Part shown: positions 52,579 to 61,471 of the stretch, piece by piece
Position numbering within the stretch: position 1 is the first letter of the stretch
How the letters are laid out: every line of letters starts with the position of its first letter
Source: an uncultured Acidobacteriota bacterium
GTDB lineage: Bacteria; Acidobacteriota; CAIWXX01
DNA: 64,000 nt
Reading direction: 5' to 3'
Assembly: GCA_903916735.1 (NCBI GenBank)
Contig: CAIWXX010000165.1
Coordinates: forward strand, 1 to 64,000
Position numbers and translations under genes: made by a program
Notes under the pieces: model-generated
Told to the model about the DNA's origin: nothing
Seen by the model: only the letters and a program-made list of their open reading frames with translations
Database searches by the model: none

Positions 52579-53256
52579 CTATTTCTTGCCCTCCTCGGCC
52601 TCCTCGGATTCGGTGGCTGCCTTGCCCTTCTTGAGAACTTCAGGTTCAGCTGATTCCTCTGCAGGAGCGGCTTCAGCCGGTACGGCTTCTTCTTCCTTCC
52701 GTGGCATCGCGACCGTTGCGATGACGACATCAGGGTCAACAAGCAATTTCACACGATCGGGCACCTTCAGCTCACGAGCGCGCAGCAATCCGCCAATTCC
52801 CAAACCGGACACATCCGCAATGATGTGATCGGGAATATGGGCCGGAAGGCATTCCACTTTCACATCGCGCAGGACATGCTCGAGTAGCCCACCTTCCTTG
52901 ATGCCAGGCGCCTCGCCTTGGAATTCAATCGGGATATCCAAATGGAGCAGCTTGTCGGCGGCGATGCGTATCAGATCAGCATGCAACAGGGCATATGTCA
53001 CTGGATCCAGTTGATACTCGCGAATCATGCTCTGTACAGGTGTTCCACTCTCTCCAATTTTCAGTTGAAAAATCGAGTTCTCACCCTGTTCCGATCTCAG
53101 AATAGCGACGATATCCTTCGGGTTGATTGACAGGGATTCAGTTTCACCGGGATGCCCATAGAGCACAGCCGGAATTAAGCCGGCTTGACGCATCCGTCGT
53201 GCTTCATTTTTTCCACGTTGTTCACGCCTGCTGGCGGCGAGGGTCACATCTCTCAT
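52579..53256 (-). CDS. rplY: 50S ribosomal protein L25/general stress protein Ctc
   Basis: 225 residues from ATG at 53256; GGAGG lies 12 bases before it. LAASRREQRGKNEARRMR, GLIPAVLYGHPGETESLSIN and YQLDPVTYALLHADLIRI are the L25 domain; residues ~95-185 are the TL5/CTC C-terminal beta domain (LHLDIPIEFQGEAPGIKEGG, VECLPAHIPDHI). A poorly conserved Ala/Glu-rich tail (VPAEAAPAEESAEPE) follows. Binds 5S rRNA. 22 bases after prs. Confidence 0.95.
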   Translation of the reverse strand: MRDVTLAASRREQRGKNEARRMRQAGLIPAVLYGHPGETESLSINPKDIVAILRSEQGENSIFQLKIGESGTPVQSMIREYQLDPVTYALLHADLIRIAADKLLHLDIPIEFQGEAPGIKEGGLLEHVLRDVKVECLPAHIPDHIIADVSGLGIGGLLRARELKVPDRVKLLVDPDVVIATVAMPRKEEEAVPAEAAPAEESAEPEVLKKGKAATESEEAEEGKK

Positions 53257-53278
53257 GGTACTAGTAAATCCTCCACTC

Positions 53279-54214
53279 TTAAACGAACAGCGAGGTGACC
53301 GAGGTCTCCTCATGAATGCGCTTAATCGCTTCGCCGAGCAGCGTGGCAACGGACAAAACGACGAGCTTTTGACATTTCTTCTTGACGGAATCGAGAGGGA
53401 TCGAATTTGAAACGATGACCTTCTCGATCGGACAGTTCTCAAGCCTTTCAATTGAAGGACCGGAAAGCACAGGATGCGTGATGCAGGCAAAGATGCGGTG
53501 GGCACCTTCGCGTGCGAGCAGTGAAGCTGTCTGTGCCATGGTGCCCGCTGTATCGAGAATATCGTCAACGACAATCGTGTTCCGGCCCTGTACATCACCA
53601 ATGATGTTCATGATCTCGGCGACATTGGGGGCCGTGCGGCGTTTGTCAACTATCGCCAGGTTGGCGTTCAGTCTCTTTGCATAAGCCCGAGCGCGTTCAA
53701 CACCGCCCATATCGGGCGAGACGATAGTGATATCCTCAAGCCCCATCTTTTCGATGTATTCGAGCATGATCGGGGCTGCGAAAAGATGATCAACGGGGAC
53801 GTTGAAAAAACCTTGAATTTGAGGGGCATGCAGGTCCATCGTCAAGATGCGCTGGCTCCCGGCTGCCGAGATCAGATCGGCCACGAGCTTGGCACTGATG
53901 GGCACCCTCGGGCGATCCTTCCGATCCTGGCGCGCATAGCCATAGTAGGGGACCGTGGCTGTGATACGTTTGGCCGAGGAGCGTTTGAAGGCATCGATCA
54001 TGATGCAGAGCTCCATCAGATGCGTATTGACATCAAAGCACAGAGGTTGAATGATGAAAACATCCGCGCCCCGCACATTTTCGGAAATCTGGTAATGTAT
54101 CTCACCATCCGAAAACCGCCGCAAGAGATGCTTGCCGAGCGGGATGCCGAGATATTGTGAGATTTCATCGGCCAGTTCTAGATTGGCATTCCCCGAAAAA
54201 ATCTTCAGTTCCAC
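53279..54214 (-). CDS. prs: Ribose-phosphate pyrophosphokinase
   Basis: 311 residues, family length, GTG start with AGGAGGT ahead. ATP + ribose 5-phosphate to PRPP + AMP, feeding nucleotide, His and Trp synthesis. Motifs: FSDGEIHYQISENVRG, GYARQDRKDRPR (ATP-binding flexible loop), LTMDLHAPQIQGFF, SPDMGGVERARAYA, and the PRPP loop VVDDILDTAGTM. First protein gene of the prs-rplY-pth run. Confidence 0.97.
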   Translation of the reverse strand: MELKIFSGNANLELADEISQYLGIPLGKHLLRRFSDGEIHYQISENVRGADVFIIQPLCFDVNTHLMELCIMIDAFKRSSAKRITATVPYYGYARQDRKDRPRVPISAKLVADLISAAGSQRILTMDLHAPQIQGFFNVPVDHLFAAPIMLEYIEKMGLEDITIVSPDMGGVERARAYAKRLNANLAIVDKRRTAPNVAEIMNIIGDVQGRNTIVVDDILDTAGTMAQTASLLAREGAHRIFACITHPVLSGPSIERLENCPIEKVIVSNSIPLDSVKKKCQKLVVLSVATLLGEAIKRIHEETSVTSLFV

Positions 54215-54245
54215 TTTACCCGTCGACCTCCTGCAAAAGCGTTAT

Positions 54246-54274
54246 ACTGTATTAGGGTGTTTCACACCTGTCAA
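54246..54274 (-). promoter_or_regulatory. Promoter of prs with palindromic spacer
   Basis: On the minus strand TTGACA (54274-54269), 17-bp spacer and TACAGT (54251-54246), 32 bases before the prs start. The spacer contains the palindrome GGTGT-GAA-ACACC, which could bind a regulator. Confidence 0.55.
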
Positions 54275-54476
54275 GCTACCCCGCGTCGTGTGAATCATAC
54301 TGCGAGATTCCCTCGTGAGAGTGATGTGCATACTCGGACTCTGATGAGTCTTCGTCGAAAGCAAAGAGATGATAGGCAACTCCATCGTCGATTGTCCTCA
54401 GAGTACCTTCGTGTTCACCCAATGTTTTCGCCGCACTCAGCACAGAAGCCATCCTCTCTCTATTGGCCTATCTGAT

Positions 54477-54551
54477 TGGCTGGGGCGGATGGATTCGAAC
54501 CACCGAATGCGGATTCCAAAGACCCGTGCCTTACCGCTTGGCTACGCCCCA
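54477..54551 (-). tRNA. tRNA-Gln(TTG)
   Basis: The cloverleaf closes with a 7-bp acceptor stem TGGGGCG/CGCCCCA, discriminator G and an encoded CCA (54479-54477). The D arm has AAGCGGTAAGGC, the anticodon loop CTTTGGA contains TTG at 34-36, and the T arm has GGTTCGAATCC. Like E. coli tRNA-Gln it begins with U-A pairing. It is oriented with prs, 203 bases ahead of the prs promoter -35 box. Confidence 0.95.
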
Positions 54552-54881
54552 AACACAAGAAGTATCATATCATGAGTCACCGCTTAGATTGAAATTTTGG
54601 GAAGCACCGAGAATATTCTTTTAGCTAACTTCTTCCTTGGCAGGCGAGAAACGCTCCCGAAATCCGCGGATAAGGAATGGCGGCAAGCCATCAGATAGTC
54701 TCGATAGACCCGGCATGACGGCTCGGCAGGAGTCTCGCCCTCCCAAACCATCGATCAGGGGAAAGCTTGATATACGGAGGGGAGGGATCGGCATCCTCGC
54801 GAGCCGTGCCGCAGAGGCTCCGAAGCCATTTTGTCGCAATAGGCGTTTGCTTACTCGCGGATAGGGGCGCTCTTGCTGCTA
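54552..54881. repeat. Intergenic region with imperfect inverted repeats
   Basis: The gap between tRNA-Gln and the tRNA-Gly promoter contains no credible gene. Around 54720-54822 there are GC-rich pieces (GGCTCGGCAGGAGTCTCG then CCTCCC; GGAGGG then ATCGGCATCCTCGCGAGCCG) forming an imperfect inverted arrangement around an AT-richer centre. It resembles dispersed intergenic repeats seen in some uncultured genomes; copy number cannot be judged from one window. Confidence 0.35.
54564..54593 (-). promoter_or_regulatory. Possible promoter of tRNA-Gln
   Basis: Minus-strand TTCAAT, 18-bp spacer and TATGAT, with the -10 box ending 12 bases ahead of the tRNA. The -10 is good, the -35 weak. Confidence 0.4.
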
Positions 54882-54910
54882 TTGACAGCCTCCTTGCCCT
54901 TTGCTAAAGT
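54882..54910 (+). promoter_or_regulatory. Promoter of tRNA-Gly/tRNA-Cys
   Basis: Perfect TTGACA (54882-54887), 17-bp spacer and TAAAGT (54905-54910), followed by a G+C-rich stretch (CGGG) and the tRNA-Gly 13 bases after the -10 box. Confidence 0.75.
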
Positions 54911-54923
54911 CGGGAATAGCTGA

Positions 54924-54998
<75 letters not shown>

Positions 54999-55010
54999 TT
55001 TTCTTTTTCC

Positions 55011-55086
<76 letters not shown>

Positions 55087-55313
55087 GAAAACGGTTTTCG
55101 AGTTGCTTCCGTTTCTGCTGGGGAAAATGAAAAGAGCGGAACCTGATCGTGGGCTCGTTTCGCTCTCTATCAAAGAGTCATTCGCACACCCGACGAAGGA
55201 CAGAAATAATGAGCAGATCCATTCGAAATCCATGAGTGTGAGCTGAGTTCCTTAATAAGCCGCCAGGGCCTGCGAGCATAAGGAAGCCATCGGAGGGAGA
55301 CGGCCTAAAATCC

Positions 55314-55365
55314 AGCCGGCGGCATGATTCACCGCCGGTTGGGGAATTGTAGCCGGCGGTTTTTT
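55314..55365 (+). terminator. Overlapping hairpins and T-run after the tRNA pair
   Basis: Three arms, CCGGCGG (55316-55322), CCGCCGG (55332-55338) and CCGGCGG (55353-55359), compete; pairing of arms 2 and 3 is followed by six T residues (55360-55365), a plus-strand terminator, while pairing 1-2 would block it. On the minus strand the hairpins can also end the barrel-protein gene. Confidence 0.65.
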
Positions 55366-56035
55366 AATACCAGAAGCTGACGCCAAAATTTGTTTGCAAT
55401 CCACTCAGGTCGAAAGGTTCGAATGCCGGATCGAAATCGCTGGAAAGATTGCCATGAGCTCGTATGTATTTAATCTCGGCATCGATCGTCGCTCTCCCAA
55501 CCGGAACCTGTACACCTGCTTTTACGTGATAGCCCGGGCTTGCCGCTTCAGAGTAAAAAACGCCGGAAATCAGTCTCGGGTTTGTCGCTCTATCAACTAC
55601 AAAATCGCCATTCTCTTCATATTGCCAAAAATAGGCTCCCATACCGGCGCCGACATAGGGAAGGATCGGCCGTTCCCGACCGAGAGGATATATTTTGATG
55701 GAGCCTTCAAACGGCACGATTCTGAGTTTCAATGTCTGGCGGATCGGCTGATCATCGGAGAACTGGAATTCCCGATCTTCCGTTTGGACTTCCTTCTCAT
55801 AGTAGCCGGTCCCGACTTCAAAGTTGACGTAATTGCCAAGGAAAAAATCCGTTTCGGCCATGAAGCTGAACTGGTTGAAATCGGATTTCTTTAGTGTGAA
55901 GTTTTGAATGTTCTGAGCCCACAAATCGCTGTCAGCGCGGGGCATGAAATAGCCGATCTTGAATGAAACGCTTCCGGCGTGAGAAAATGCTGCCAATGAG
56001 AGACCGAACCCCAGAATGATAAAAGCCTTTTTCAT
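55364..56035 (-). CDS. Outer-membrane beta-barrel protein (OmpW/OMP_b-brl-like)
   Basis: 223 residues from the ATG at 56035, 7 bases after GGAGG; an in-frame upstream start lacks this. Signal peptide KKAFIILGFGLSLAAFSHA, cleaved near residue 20. The rest is alternating amphipathic strands (GSVSFKIGYFMPRADS, NYVNFEVGTGYYEKEV, LPYVGAGMGAYFWQYE, PGYHVKAGVQVPVGRATIDAEIKYI), ending with FGVSFWY, an outer-membrane barrel C-terminus with a terminal aromatic. This suits an eight-stranded small barrel; substrate unknown. It stands alone between the tRNA pair and a divergent small gene. Confidence 0.85.
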   Translation of the reverse strand: MKKAFIILGFGLSLAAFSHAGSVSFKIGYFMPRADSDLWAQNIQNFTLKKSDFNQFSFMAETDFFLGNYVNFEVGTGYYEKEVQTEDREFQFSDDQPIRQTLKLRIVPFEGSIKIYPLGRERPILPYVGAGMGAYFWQYEENGDFVVDRATNPRLISGVFYSEAASPGYHVKAGVQVPVGRATIDAEIKYIRAHGNLSSDFDPAFEPFDLSGLQTNFGVSFWY

Positions 56036-56303
56036 AACCAACCTCCTTTCCATATTTAAGCAAACTGCATGCCATGATTTAACTGGCACTTTTTCGGCCG
56101 TGTCTGTACATTGCTGAGGTCATGTGTCCGTCACGAGCGACATATTGCAGGAATCTCCCTTTCGGGATTTTGGGGACATTGCCCACTATAAATGACGCCA
56201 GCAGCCAGCAGCGCTCTGCTGAACCTTCTCCAGTCTAATGATGATTCATCATGTCCATTTTACATTCTTGCGTCCTACCGATGAGATATGTCACATTGCG
56301 GCT

Positions 56304-56594
56304 ATGACAGTGTGTTATCGCTGTGGCAAAGAAGTGGCCATCGAAGGAAAGGTGCCGCGAGAAGGCTACTGTCCGCATTGTCATAGCCCACTCCATTGCT
56401 GCCGCAACTGCCGATTCTATTCCCCGACTTCTCATAACCAGTGTTCCGATCCGTCGGCGGATTGGGTCAGAGACAAGGGAAAAGCAAATTTCTGCGAATA
56501 TTTTACCTATCGGGATCAAGTGGCTGGCAAACCCTTATCGGCATCAGCCAATGCACGAACTGCCTTCGACAACCTCTTTGGCAAGAAGACATAG
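56304..56594 (+). CDS. Small zinc-ribbon protein
   Basis: 96 residues from ATG at 56304, chosen because the conserved part begins at once. Nine cysteines in a regular set: VCYRCGKE, YCPHCHSP, CCRNCRF, NQCSD and NFCEYF, most likely two zinc sites. A pattern of this kind (CYRCG...CPHC...LHCCxNCRFY...HNQC...WVRDKxxANFC) occurs in small uncharacterised proteins of Acidobacteriota- and Deltaproteobacteria-type genomes, from memory. No ribosome binding site is obvious, and no operon partner is visible. 263 bases follow without a recognisable gene. Confidence 0.75.
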   Translation: MTVCYRCGKEVAIEGKVPREGYCPHCHSPLHCCRNCRFYSPTSHNQCSDPSADWVRDKGKANFCEYFTYRDQVAGKPLSASANARTAFDNLFGKKT

Positions 56595-56857
56595 AGGTGG
56601 CATCTCATCCAGCGAGATGTTGTAAACAACCGGCATTTTCTATGCTGCATCTAGAGGAGAACCCAGATGTTCAGACGCTCTGAGTTCCTTCGCCATTTTT
56701 CACCATAGTGTGTTGTCCTGCTGAGTCTTCTCTGGGATGCTCCTCACACACACCGCCGCAATTCCAATAAAGAACCTCATCAAACACGCCGCCGATAAGG
56801 ATTTACCCACATCAATAGTTGCAGATCATTTGCAAAGGCCATAGACGGGCAGTGCCT

Positions 56858-57841
56858 TTATTCCGCGATCGTGGATGGAGGCGGGAGCGCCGGGCGACAT
56901 CGTGCCAGTCCCGACGGGTGACTCGCAAACCACGCGAACGCATCTGCTCGATCTTGCTCCAACTGCAAGCGCAATGAAGCAACGGATTCGAAATTGATTT
57001 CGTCCCGTTTCTTTGCGAGAAAAAAAACCTCAAGTCTTTTACCATAGAGATCGCCGTTGAATCCCAGCAAATGGCTTTCGATTGTCAGCATATTGCCTTC
57101 ACCGAAAGTCGGCCGAAAGCCAATATTGGTCATTGCAGACCAAATTGCACTTCCATCGAAGCAGAGAGTCAGATACACACCAGGTGGTGGTATGATTTCC
57201 TGTTCAGCAGCAATATTGGCTGTTGGAAACCCAAGTCCTGTTCCCCGGCGATCACCGAGGACGACTTCGCCTTCGACGGCATAAGGACGTCCTAGCAACT
57301 CCTCGGCTTCCGCCAGATCCGAGCGAGAGAGACAGGTACGGATCCATGTGGAGCTGACGACATGACCTCGATGGCGAAAAGGCGGAACACCGATGACGCT
57401 GAAACCGTGCATATCTCCGAGCTCTTTGAGAGTGTCAGCGTTTCCTTTTCGATCGTGACCAAAATTAAATAATGTCCCAACCACAACACCGGCTGCCTTA
57501 AGTCGTTTCAGAAGAATCTCCTCCATGAACTGCCTCGGGGAAAGCATTGAGAACTGGTGAGTGAAAGGAAACAAAAGGACATCTGAAAACCCCCAATCCT
57601 TCAGAATCCGAAGTTTCTGTTCTCGCGATTGAAGGAGACGGAGGGAGCCATCTCCCTTCAGTACTTTTGTCGGATGAGGATCAAATGTGAAGACCAGAGT
57701 TGTCAGATTCTTCTGCGCGGTGAGATCCCTGGCACGAGCCAGAATCATAGCATGGCCGCAGTGGAGACCGTCAAAATTGCCGAGAGCGATGACAGAGCCG
57801 CAAGGAAGCTCGGGCGAGTCAAGGGTTCTGTGGATTCGCAT
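56858..57841 (-). CDS. ribF: Bifunctional riboflavin kinase/FAD synthetase
   Basis: 327 residues from 57841; an upstream in-frame ATG lies within the previous coding region. N-terminal nucleotidyltransferase (ALGNFDGLHCGHAMILARA, FTFDPHPTKVLKGDG, GFSDVLLFPFTHQFSML, VVGTLFNFGHDRKGNADTL, HVVSSTWIRTCL) and C-terminal riboflavin kinase (GEVVLGDRRGTGLGFPTANI, PPPGVYLTL, NIGFRPTFGEGNMLTIESHLL). Makes FMN then FAD. The start overlaps the end of the DUF4388 gene by 23 bases, so translation is coupled. Confidence 0.93.
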   Translation of the reverse strand: MRIHRTLDSPELPCGSVIALGNFDGLHCGHAMILARARDLTAQKNLTTLVFTFDPHPTKVLKGDGSLRLLQSREQKLRILKDWGFSDVLLFPFTHQFSMLSPRQFMEEILLKRLKAAGVVVGTLFNFGHDRKGNADTLKELGDMHGFSVIGVPPFRHRGHVVSSTWIRTCLSRSDLAEAEELLGRPYAVEGEVVLGDRRGTGLGFPTANIAAEQEIIPPPGVYLTLCFDGSAIWSAMTNIGFRPTFGEGNMLTIESHLLGFNGDLYGKRLEVFFLAKKRDEINFESVASLRLQLEQDRADAFAWFASHPSGLARCRPALPPPSTIAE

Positions 57842-59099
57842 TCGGTGCTGTTGCAGATGCGGGAGGAGGAGGAGGCGGTGGAGTTGGAGGCGCCGGAAGT
57901 TCAATTCTAATGATGAGGGGATTCTTCACGCCGAGCTCTCTCAGAGCCAGGCCGCCATCCCGCACCTCAAGATCGTATTTCTGCATTCCATTATCGATGA
58001 TTTCTTCAGGAAAGATCAGATCCACCTCCTGCAAAGACACCAGGCTCGTCGGATAGCTGTGCGAGTGTAAGTAATATACCCTGATTTTCTGGGCAATTTT
58101 TTTCATTTCAACAAATCTGGCGGCGCGTTGAGCGTCGGTGCGGTTCAATATTGGAGGATGAATTTTGTAGAAAATGGCGAAGGGTCTCATAATTCCGACC
58201 GCCAAAGAGACGATCGATATCCCCACGAAAATCCAGGTGAGCGTTGGCCGGAAATCCCACCTCCCGCCAGTCGGCACCAGAACAAGGCCTCTGCCAATAT
58301 CAGCAGCGGGCTTCTTCACCTTAAGCTTCCCGATATCGATGATCAGGTTGCGGCTCAGAAGATCGTAGAGGGCTCGACAAGTTTCGAATTCTGTGAGTCG
58401 GCAGCAGTCGATGATAGCCTGGACATTGTGGGTGCCATTGAGGAGTTGGAGAACAAAGTTTTCATTGGAAGAGAGTTTGATCTTGCTTGAGTCCTCGCCG
58501 GAGGTGGCGAGCCCAAGCAAATCAATTGGCTCAGAACCTTCGACGATGTATTCATTCGGCTTCACCGTCGGCTTAAAGATCAGATTGAAGCTCGGGATTT
58601 TCTTGACGATGATCGGCCATTCATCCAGCATCCTCATCCCCTCCATCAGGACATTCTCGATCTGGATGGGATTGATGAATTCCTTGTCATAATCCAGGTT
58701 TTCGCTCTGTGCGAATTCATATTCTCCGTCAGTCCATCGAAAGAGACGGAAAATGATCTGGAGGATCTGTGTTTGTAGGGATTCTTTGAGGGCTTCTGTG
58801 GTGATGAAATTCGAATGAGTCAGAATGTAGCCCATCTTCTGCATGGTTTCCGCTTGAATGACGAGGGCTTTCTCCAGTTGCTCTGCGGTGATCAAGCCTT
58901 TCTTGACGAGCACCTGGCCCAGGTGATCATCGATGCGTTTGGGCAGAGAATCGGCTGAGACAATCGTGCCATTGATCACTGAAACCGTGACGGTGGCGTC
59001 TTGGGATTTGAGCGTTAAAATCCCAGTTTTCCGCTGAAAACTGATGAGCTGGAAAATATCCGCAAGGCTGAAATCACGAAGAGTGCCGGCAAGTGCCAC
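57819..59099 (-). CDS. DUF4388 (PatA N-terminal-like) protein with membrane helix
   Basis: 426 residues. Residues ~1-110 are a DUF4388/PATAN-like domain (GTLRDFSLADIFQLISFQRKTGILTL, GTIVSADSLPKRIDDHLGQVLVKKGLIT), continued by a second half-domain (LQTQILQIIFRLFRWTDGEYEF). One membrane helix follows (TLTWIFVGISIVSLAVGIM, ~residue 285), then ~100 residues with GspG-like pattern (ARFVEMKKIAQKIRVYYLHS...YPTSLVSLQE, as in pseudopilin-type tails) and a Pro-rich end (PPTPPPPPPPASA). PATAN domains mediate protein contacts in gliding/motility regulators. Seven bases after the TPR gene stop (59106); its end overlaps ribF. Confidence 0.82.
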   Translation of the reverse strand: MALAGTLRDFSLADIFQLISFQRKTGILTLKSQDATVTVSVINGTIVSADSLPKRIDDHLGQVLVKKGLITAEQLEKALVIQAETMQKMGYILTHSNFITTEALKESLQTQILQIIFRLFRWTDGEYEFAQSENLDYDKEFINPIQIENVLMEGMRMLDEWPIIVKKIPSFNLIFKPTVKPNEYIVEGSEPIDLLGLATSGEDSSKIKLSSNENFVLQLLNGTHNVQAIIDCCRLTEFETCRALYDLLSRNLIIDIGKLKVKKPAADIGRGLVLVPTGGRWDFRPTLTWIFVGISIVSLAVGIMRPFAIFYKIHPPILNRTDAQRAARFVEMKKIAQKIRVYYLHSHSYPTSLVSLQEVDLIFPEEIIDNGMQKYDLEVRDGGLALRELGVKNPLIIRIELPAPPTPPPPPPPASATAPNANPQNP

Positions 59100-59105
59100 G
59101 TGTGC

Positions 59106-61079
59106 CTACCATTCCGAAGGATCGTTGAATCGAGACGGGTGAAAGATGTTACGAAGATTATGGGAGAAATAATAGATTAAAATCAAGGCGATCAGAAGCG
59201 CCGATGCGAATCGACTGCAGTACATTCCGAAGGGGCCGGATCTTTCGAAGAAGAGTCCTTGGCAGTAAAACGGGGAGAGCAGGAGTAGCCAGCTCGTCAT
59301 CGTAAAAAACCCGCGAACAGGCCGCTCGCCCATGACTTGCTCGGCGCCCGGGAGAATTAGCGATCCCCAGAAAAGCCACCGAGCCGTCGATGCGTTGAAT
59401 TGTTGGATCTGGTTGAACTTCCGAATTCGTGCATCTTCCGATATCCCATCCTTGACGAGGAAGATGTGGGCACATTGCGAACAGTACCGATCGCCGCCGA
59501 CTCCTCGCTGGCAACGCCGGCAATAGGGACGCCCGCATTTCACACAGCTCAACGCGCAATCTTTTCGTTTTGCAAAAAAATAGAAACAACCTCCGGCAAG
59601 GAAGACAGCGAGGAGGGGATAATAAAGAGATTTGATCGAATCACGAAATTCCCGCCGGACCATGAGCTCATGCCAATACCCTGGATCTTGCTCCAGTCCC
59701 TTGGAGATTTTTCCCGAGATCATGCGATGCCAGATCTTGGCAGCGGAGATATCATCGTCGATCACCTTGATCTCATCGTTGGACAGGTAATGTTCGACGG
59801 CACCCGAATCGATCTCCCTCGCCTGGCGCATATACGTTTCAGCTTTGCTAAAATCGAATCTCTCCGAATAGGCCGCCTTGATGTTGAAGTTGATGAGCGC
59901 AGATTGTGAATCGATATCGATGGCACTCATGTAGTTTTTGATGGCGTTTTCGTAATCATGGAGATGAAAAAAGATATTGCCGATATTGACATAGGCCATC
60001 TGATAGGAAGGGGCTTTGTCGATCACTTTCCTGTATATCGCCAGAGCCTCCTCATATCGCCCGCTGTGTAGATACTGGTTTCCAAGTGCAAATTCAACAT
60101 CGACATCATCCGGATGTGCAGACGAATAGAAAACAAGTGAATCAATGAGCGATTTGGTATTTCCTGAGTCCCGGCATGAGACGAGGATCTGGATGGCCGG
60201 ATCCCGATAGGCAGCATAGCAAATGCGATAAATCGGCATCATCAATGGAATCAGGATGGCAAGAAGGAGCATCGCCAGGAGCAGCACTCGTTCCTTCAAG
60301 GAATAGTAGAGACACAGGATGGCTGAGAGATAGCAGACAGCCCACCAGGCGCCGAAGAAAAGCAGAAATGGAAGACCGAGAACCACCACATAGAGGAGTC
60401 TAGTTGACGATTCTTTGTCTCGGGCATTCGAGTGAAATTCCTGGACATCATGGTAGAGGAGTGGGCTGTACTTGTGAAGCAAAGCCAGCGTACAAAGGCC
60501 GAATGCCAGACAGAGAGAGATCACGAGCATGAGGCTCAGGTTTGCCAACAGAGCGAAGGCGTCCCAAAAAGTTGCGATGTAATATCGAATGGCGAGAAAA
60601 TTGTAACGAATGAATGTCACTACGGCCAGCTTGTCGGATCTGATGGTGGCCCATGCCAATGCCGCATAGGCTTCGCTCTGGGATCTGTCAAGAACGATGG
60701 CTGAGCTGAATAGAACTTTCGCTTTCGCCAGGTCGCCACGCTGCATGTAGAGATATCCCTCATAGATCATCGCCTGAGCGATTTCGACGCCCCTCTGAAC
60801 CTGGGCTTGCTTTTGAAGCGCAACGAGTTCAGAAAACTCGGCTGCTGCTTCATCCGGAAGTCCATTGGCGAGATAATTTCTGTAACGGAACCACTTGTCA
60901 GCGAAATCCTCTTCAATTTGTTTCGTTTGAATGGCGGCCGGATTAACCCGGATGATATTGACATGGGAGAAGTCTCTGTTCTCTTCCTTCTCCTGTGCCA
61001 CAGCATTGATCAGGAAGGCGGTCGATGCGAGCAGGAAAACTCCCGCCGTAATTATCAGAAGAGGAAAACGTCTCATCAT
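59106..61079 (-). CDS. Membrane TPR protein with zinc-ribbon
   Basis: 657 residues. Signal-anchor (LLIITAGVFLLASTAFLI), a TPR-like segment (~90-160: LFSSAIVLDRSQSEAYAALAW), five or so central helices (~160-270), then a clear TPR array (~290-410: ALGNQYLHSGRYEEALAIYRK, ANIGNIFFHLHDYENAIKNYMSAI). After a helix near 485 comes a zinc-ribbon (CALSCVKCGRPYCRRCQRGVGGDRYCSQC, ~503-531), then two more helices (SLILPGAEQVMGERPVRGFF). The start may be the second of two ATGs. It overlaps the DUF1844 gene (ATGA). Function unknown; the arrangement suggests a membrane scaffold. Confidence 0.8.
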   Translation of the reverse strand: MMRRFPLLIITAGVFLLASTAFLINAVAQEKEENRDFSHVNIIRVNPAAIQTKQIEEDFADKWFRYRNYLANGLPDEAAAEFSELVALQKQAQVQRGVEIAQAMIYEGYLYMQRGDLAKAKVLFSSAIVLDRSQSEAYAALAWATIRSDKLAVVTFIRYNFLAIRYYIATFWDAFALLANLSLMLVISLCLAFGLCTLALLHKYSPLLYHDVQEFHSNARDKESSTRLLYVVVLGLPFLLFFGAWWAVCYLSAILCLYYSLKERVLLLAMLLLAILIPLMMPIYRICYAAYRDPAIQILVSCRDSGNTKSLIDSLVFYSSAHPDDVDVEFALGNQYLHSGRYEEALAIYRKVIDKAPSYQMAYVNIGNIFFHLHDYENAIKNYMSAIDIDSQSALINFNIKAAYSERFDFSKAETYMRQAREIDSGAVEHYLSNDEIKVIDDDISAAKIWHRMISGKISKGLEQDPGYWHELMVRREFRDSIKSLYYPLLAVFLAGGCFYFFAKRKDCALSCVKCGRPYCRRCQRGVGGDRYCSQCAHIFLVKDGISEDARIRKFNQIQQFNASTARWLFWGSLILPGAEQVMGERPVRGFFTMTSWLLLLSPFYCQGLFFERSGPFGMYCSRFASALLIALILIYYFSHNLRNIFHPSRFNDPSEW

Positions 61080-61471
61080 GTGACCAGCCCGTGTGTGCCT
61101 TTGGAGACATCCACAAATGCCATTCGCAGCTCGTAAAGAAAATCCGTCAGGATTTTATCTTCGGTTGCAGAGAGGTTATTTCGAGTTTTTTCCTTGAGGA
61201 CATTGAGCATATCAATCGAGTAGCCGGTGCTGTGCAAATCAATGTTGGGAATTTGCGTCGAGGTTTCACCGCCTTTGCCTTCCAGCAATCCCATCGCTTG
61301 AATTGCCTGATGGCAAAAGGCGCGAAAAAGCTGGGCAAAATTGGCATTGAATTCCTGCTTTTCAGACGTCATATGCTGGTTGCGCTCAGTCGGCTTGTGT
61401 TCTTCCGGCTGTTCGCCTTCAGAGGCGAAGGGCCTTTTGCCTGTTATCTTGAATTTCGATTCCTTATCCAT
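61076..61471 (-). CDS. DUF1844 protein
   Basis: 131 residues from 61471; an upstream ATG is possible. Core: FAQLFRAFCHQAIQAMGLLEGK, LHSTGYSIDMLNVLKEKTRNNLSATEDKILTDFLYELRMAFVDV, matching the DUF1844 family seen in Acidobacteriota, Deltaproteobacteria and related lineages. Function unknown. First gene of a four-gene minus-strand cluster with the TPR, DUF4388 and ribF genes. Ribosome binding site weak. Confidence 0.82.
   Translation of the reverse strand: MDKESKFKITGKRPFASEGEQPEEHKPTERNQHMTSEKQEFNANFAQLFRAFCHQAIQAMGLLEGKGGETSTQIPNIDLHSTGYSIDMLNVLKEKTRNNLSATEDKILTDFLYELRMAFVDVSKGTHGLVT

Noticed and set aside
55285-55312. Sequence AGCCATCGGAGGGAGACGGCC resembling a cobalamin-riboswitch B12 box in parts
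   Set aside because: The match requires an insertion, no other riboswitch core elements are present, and no B12-related gene follows.
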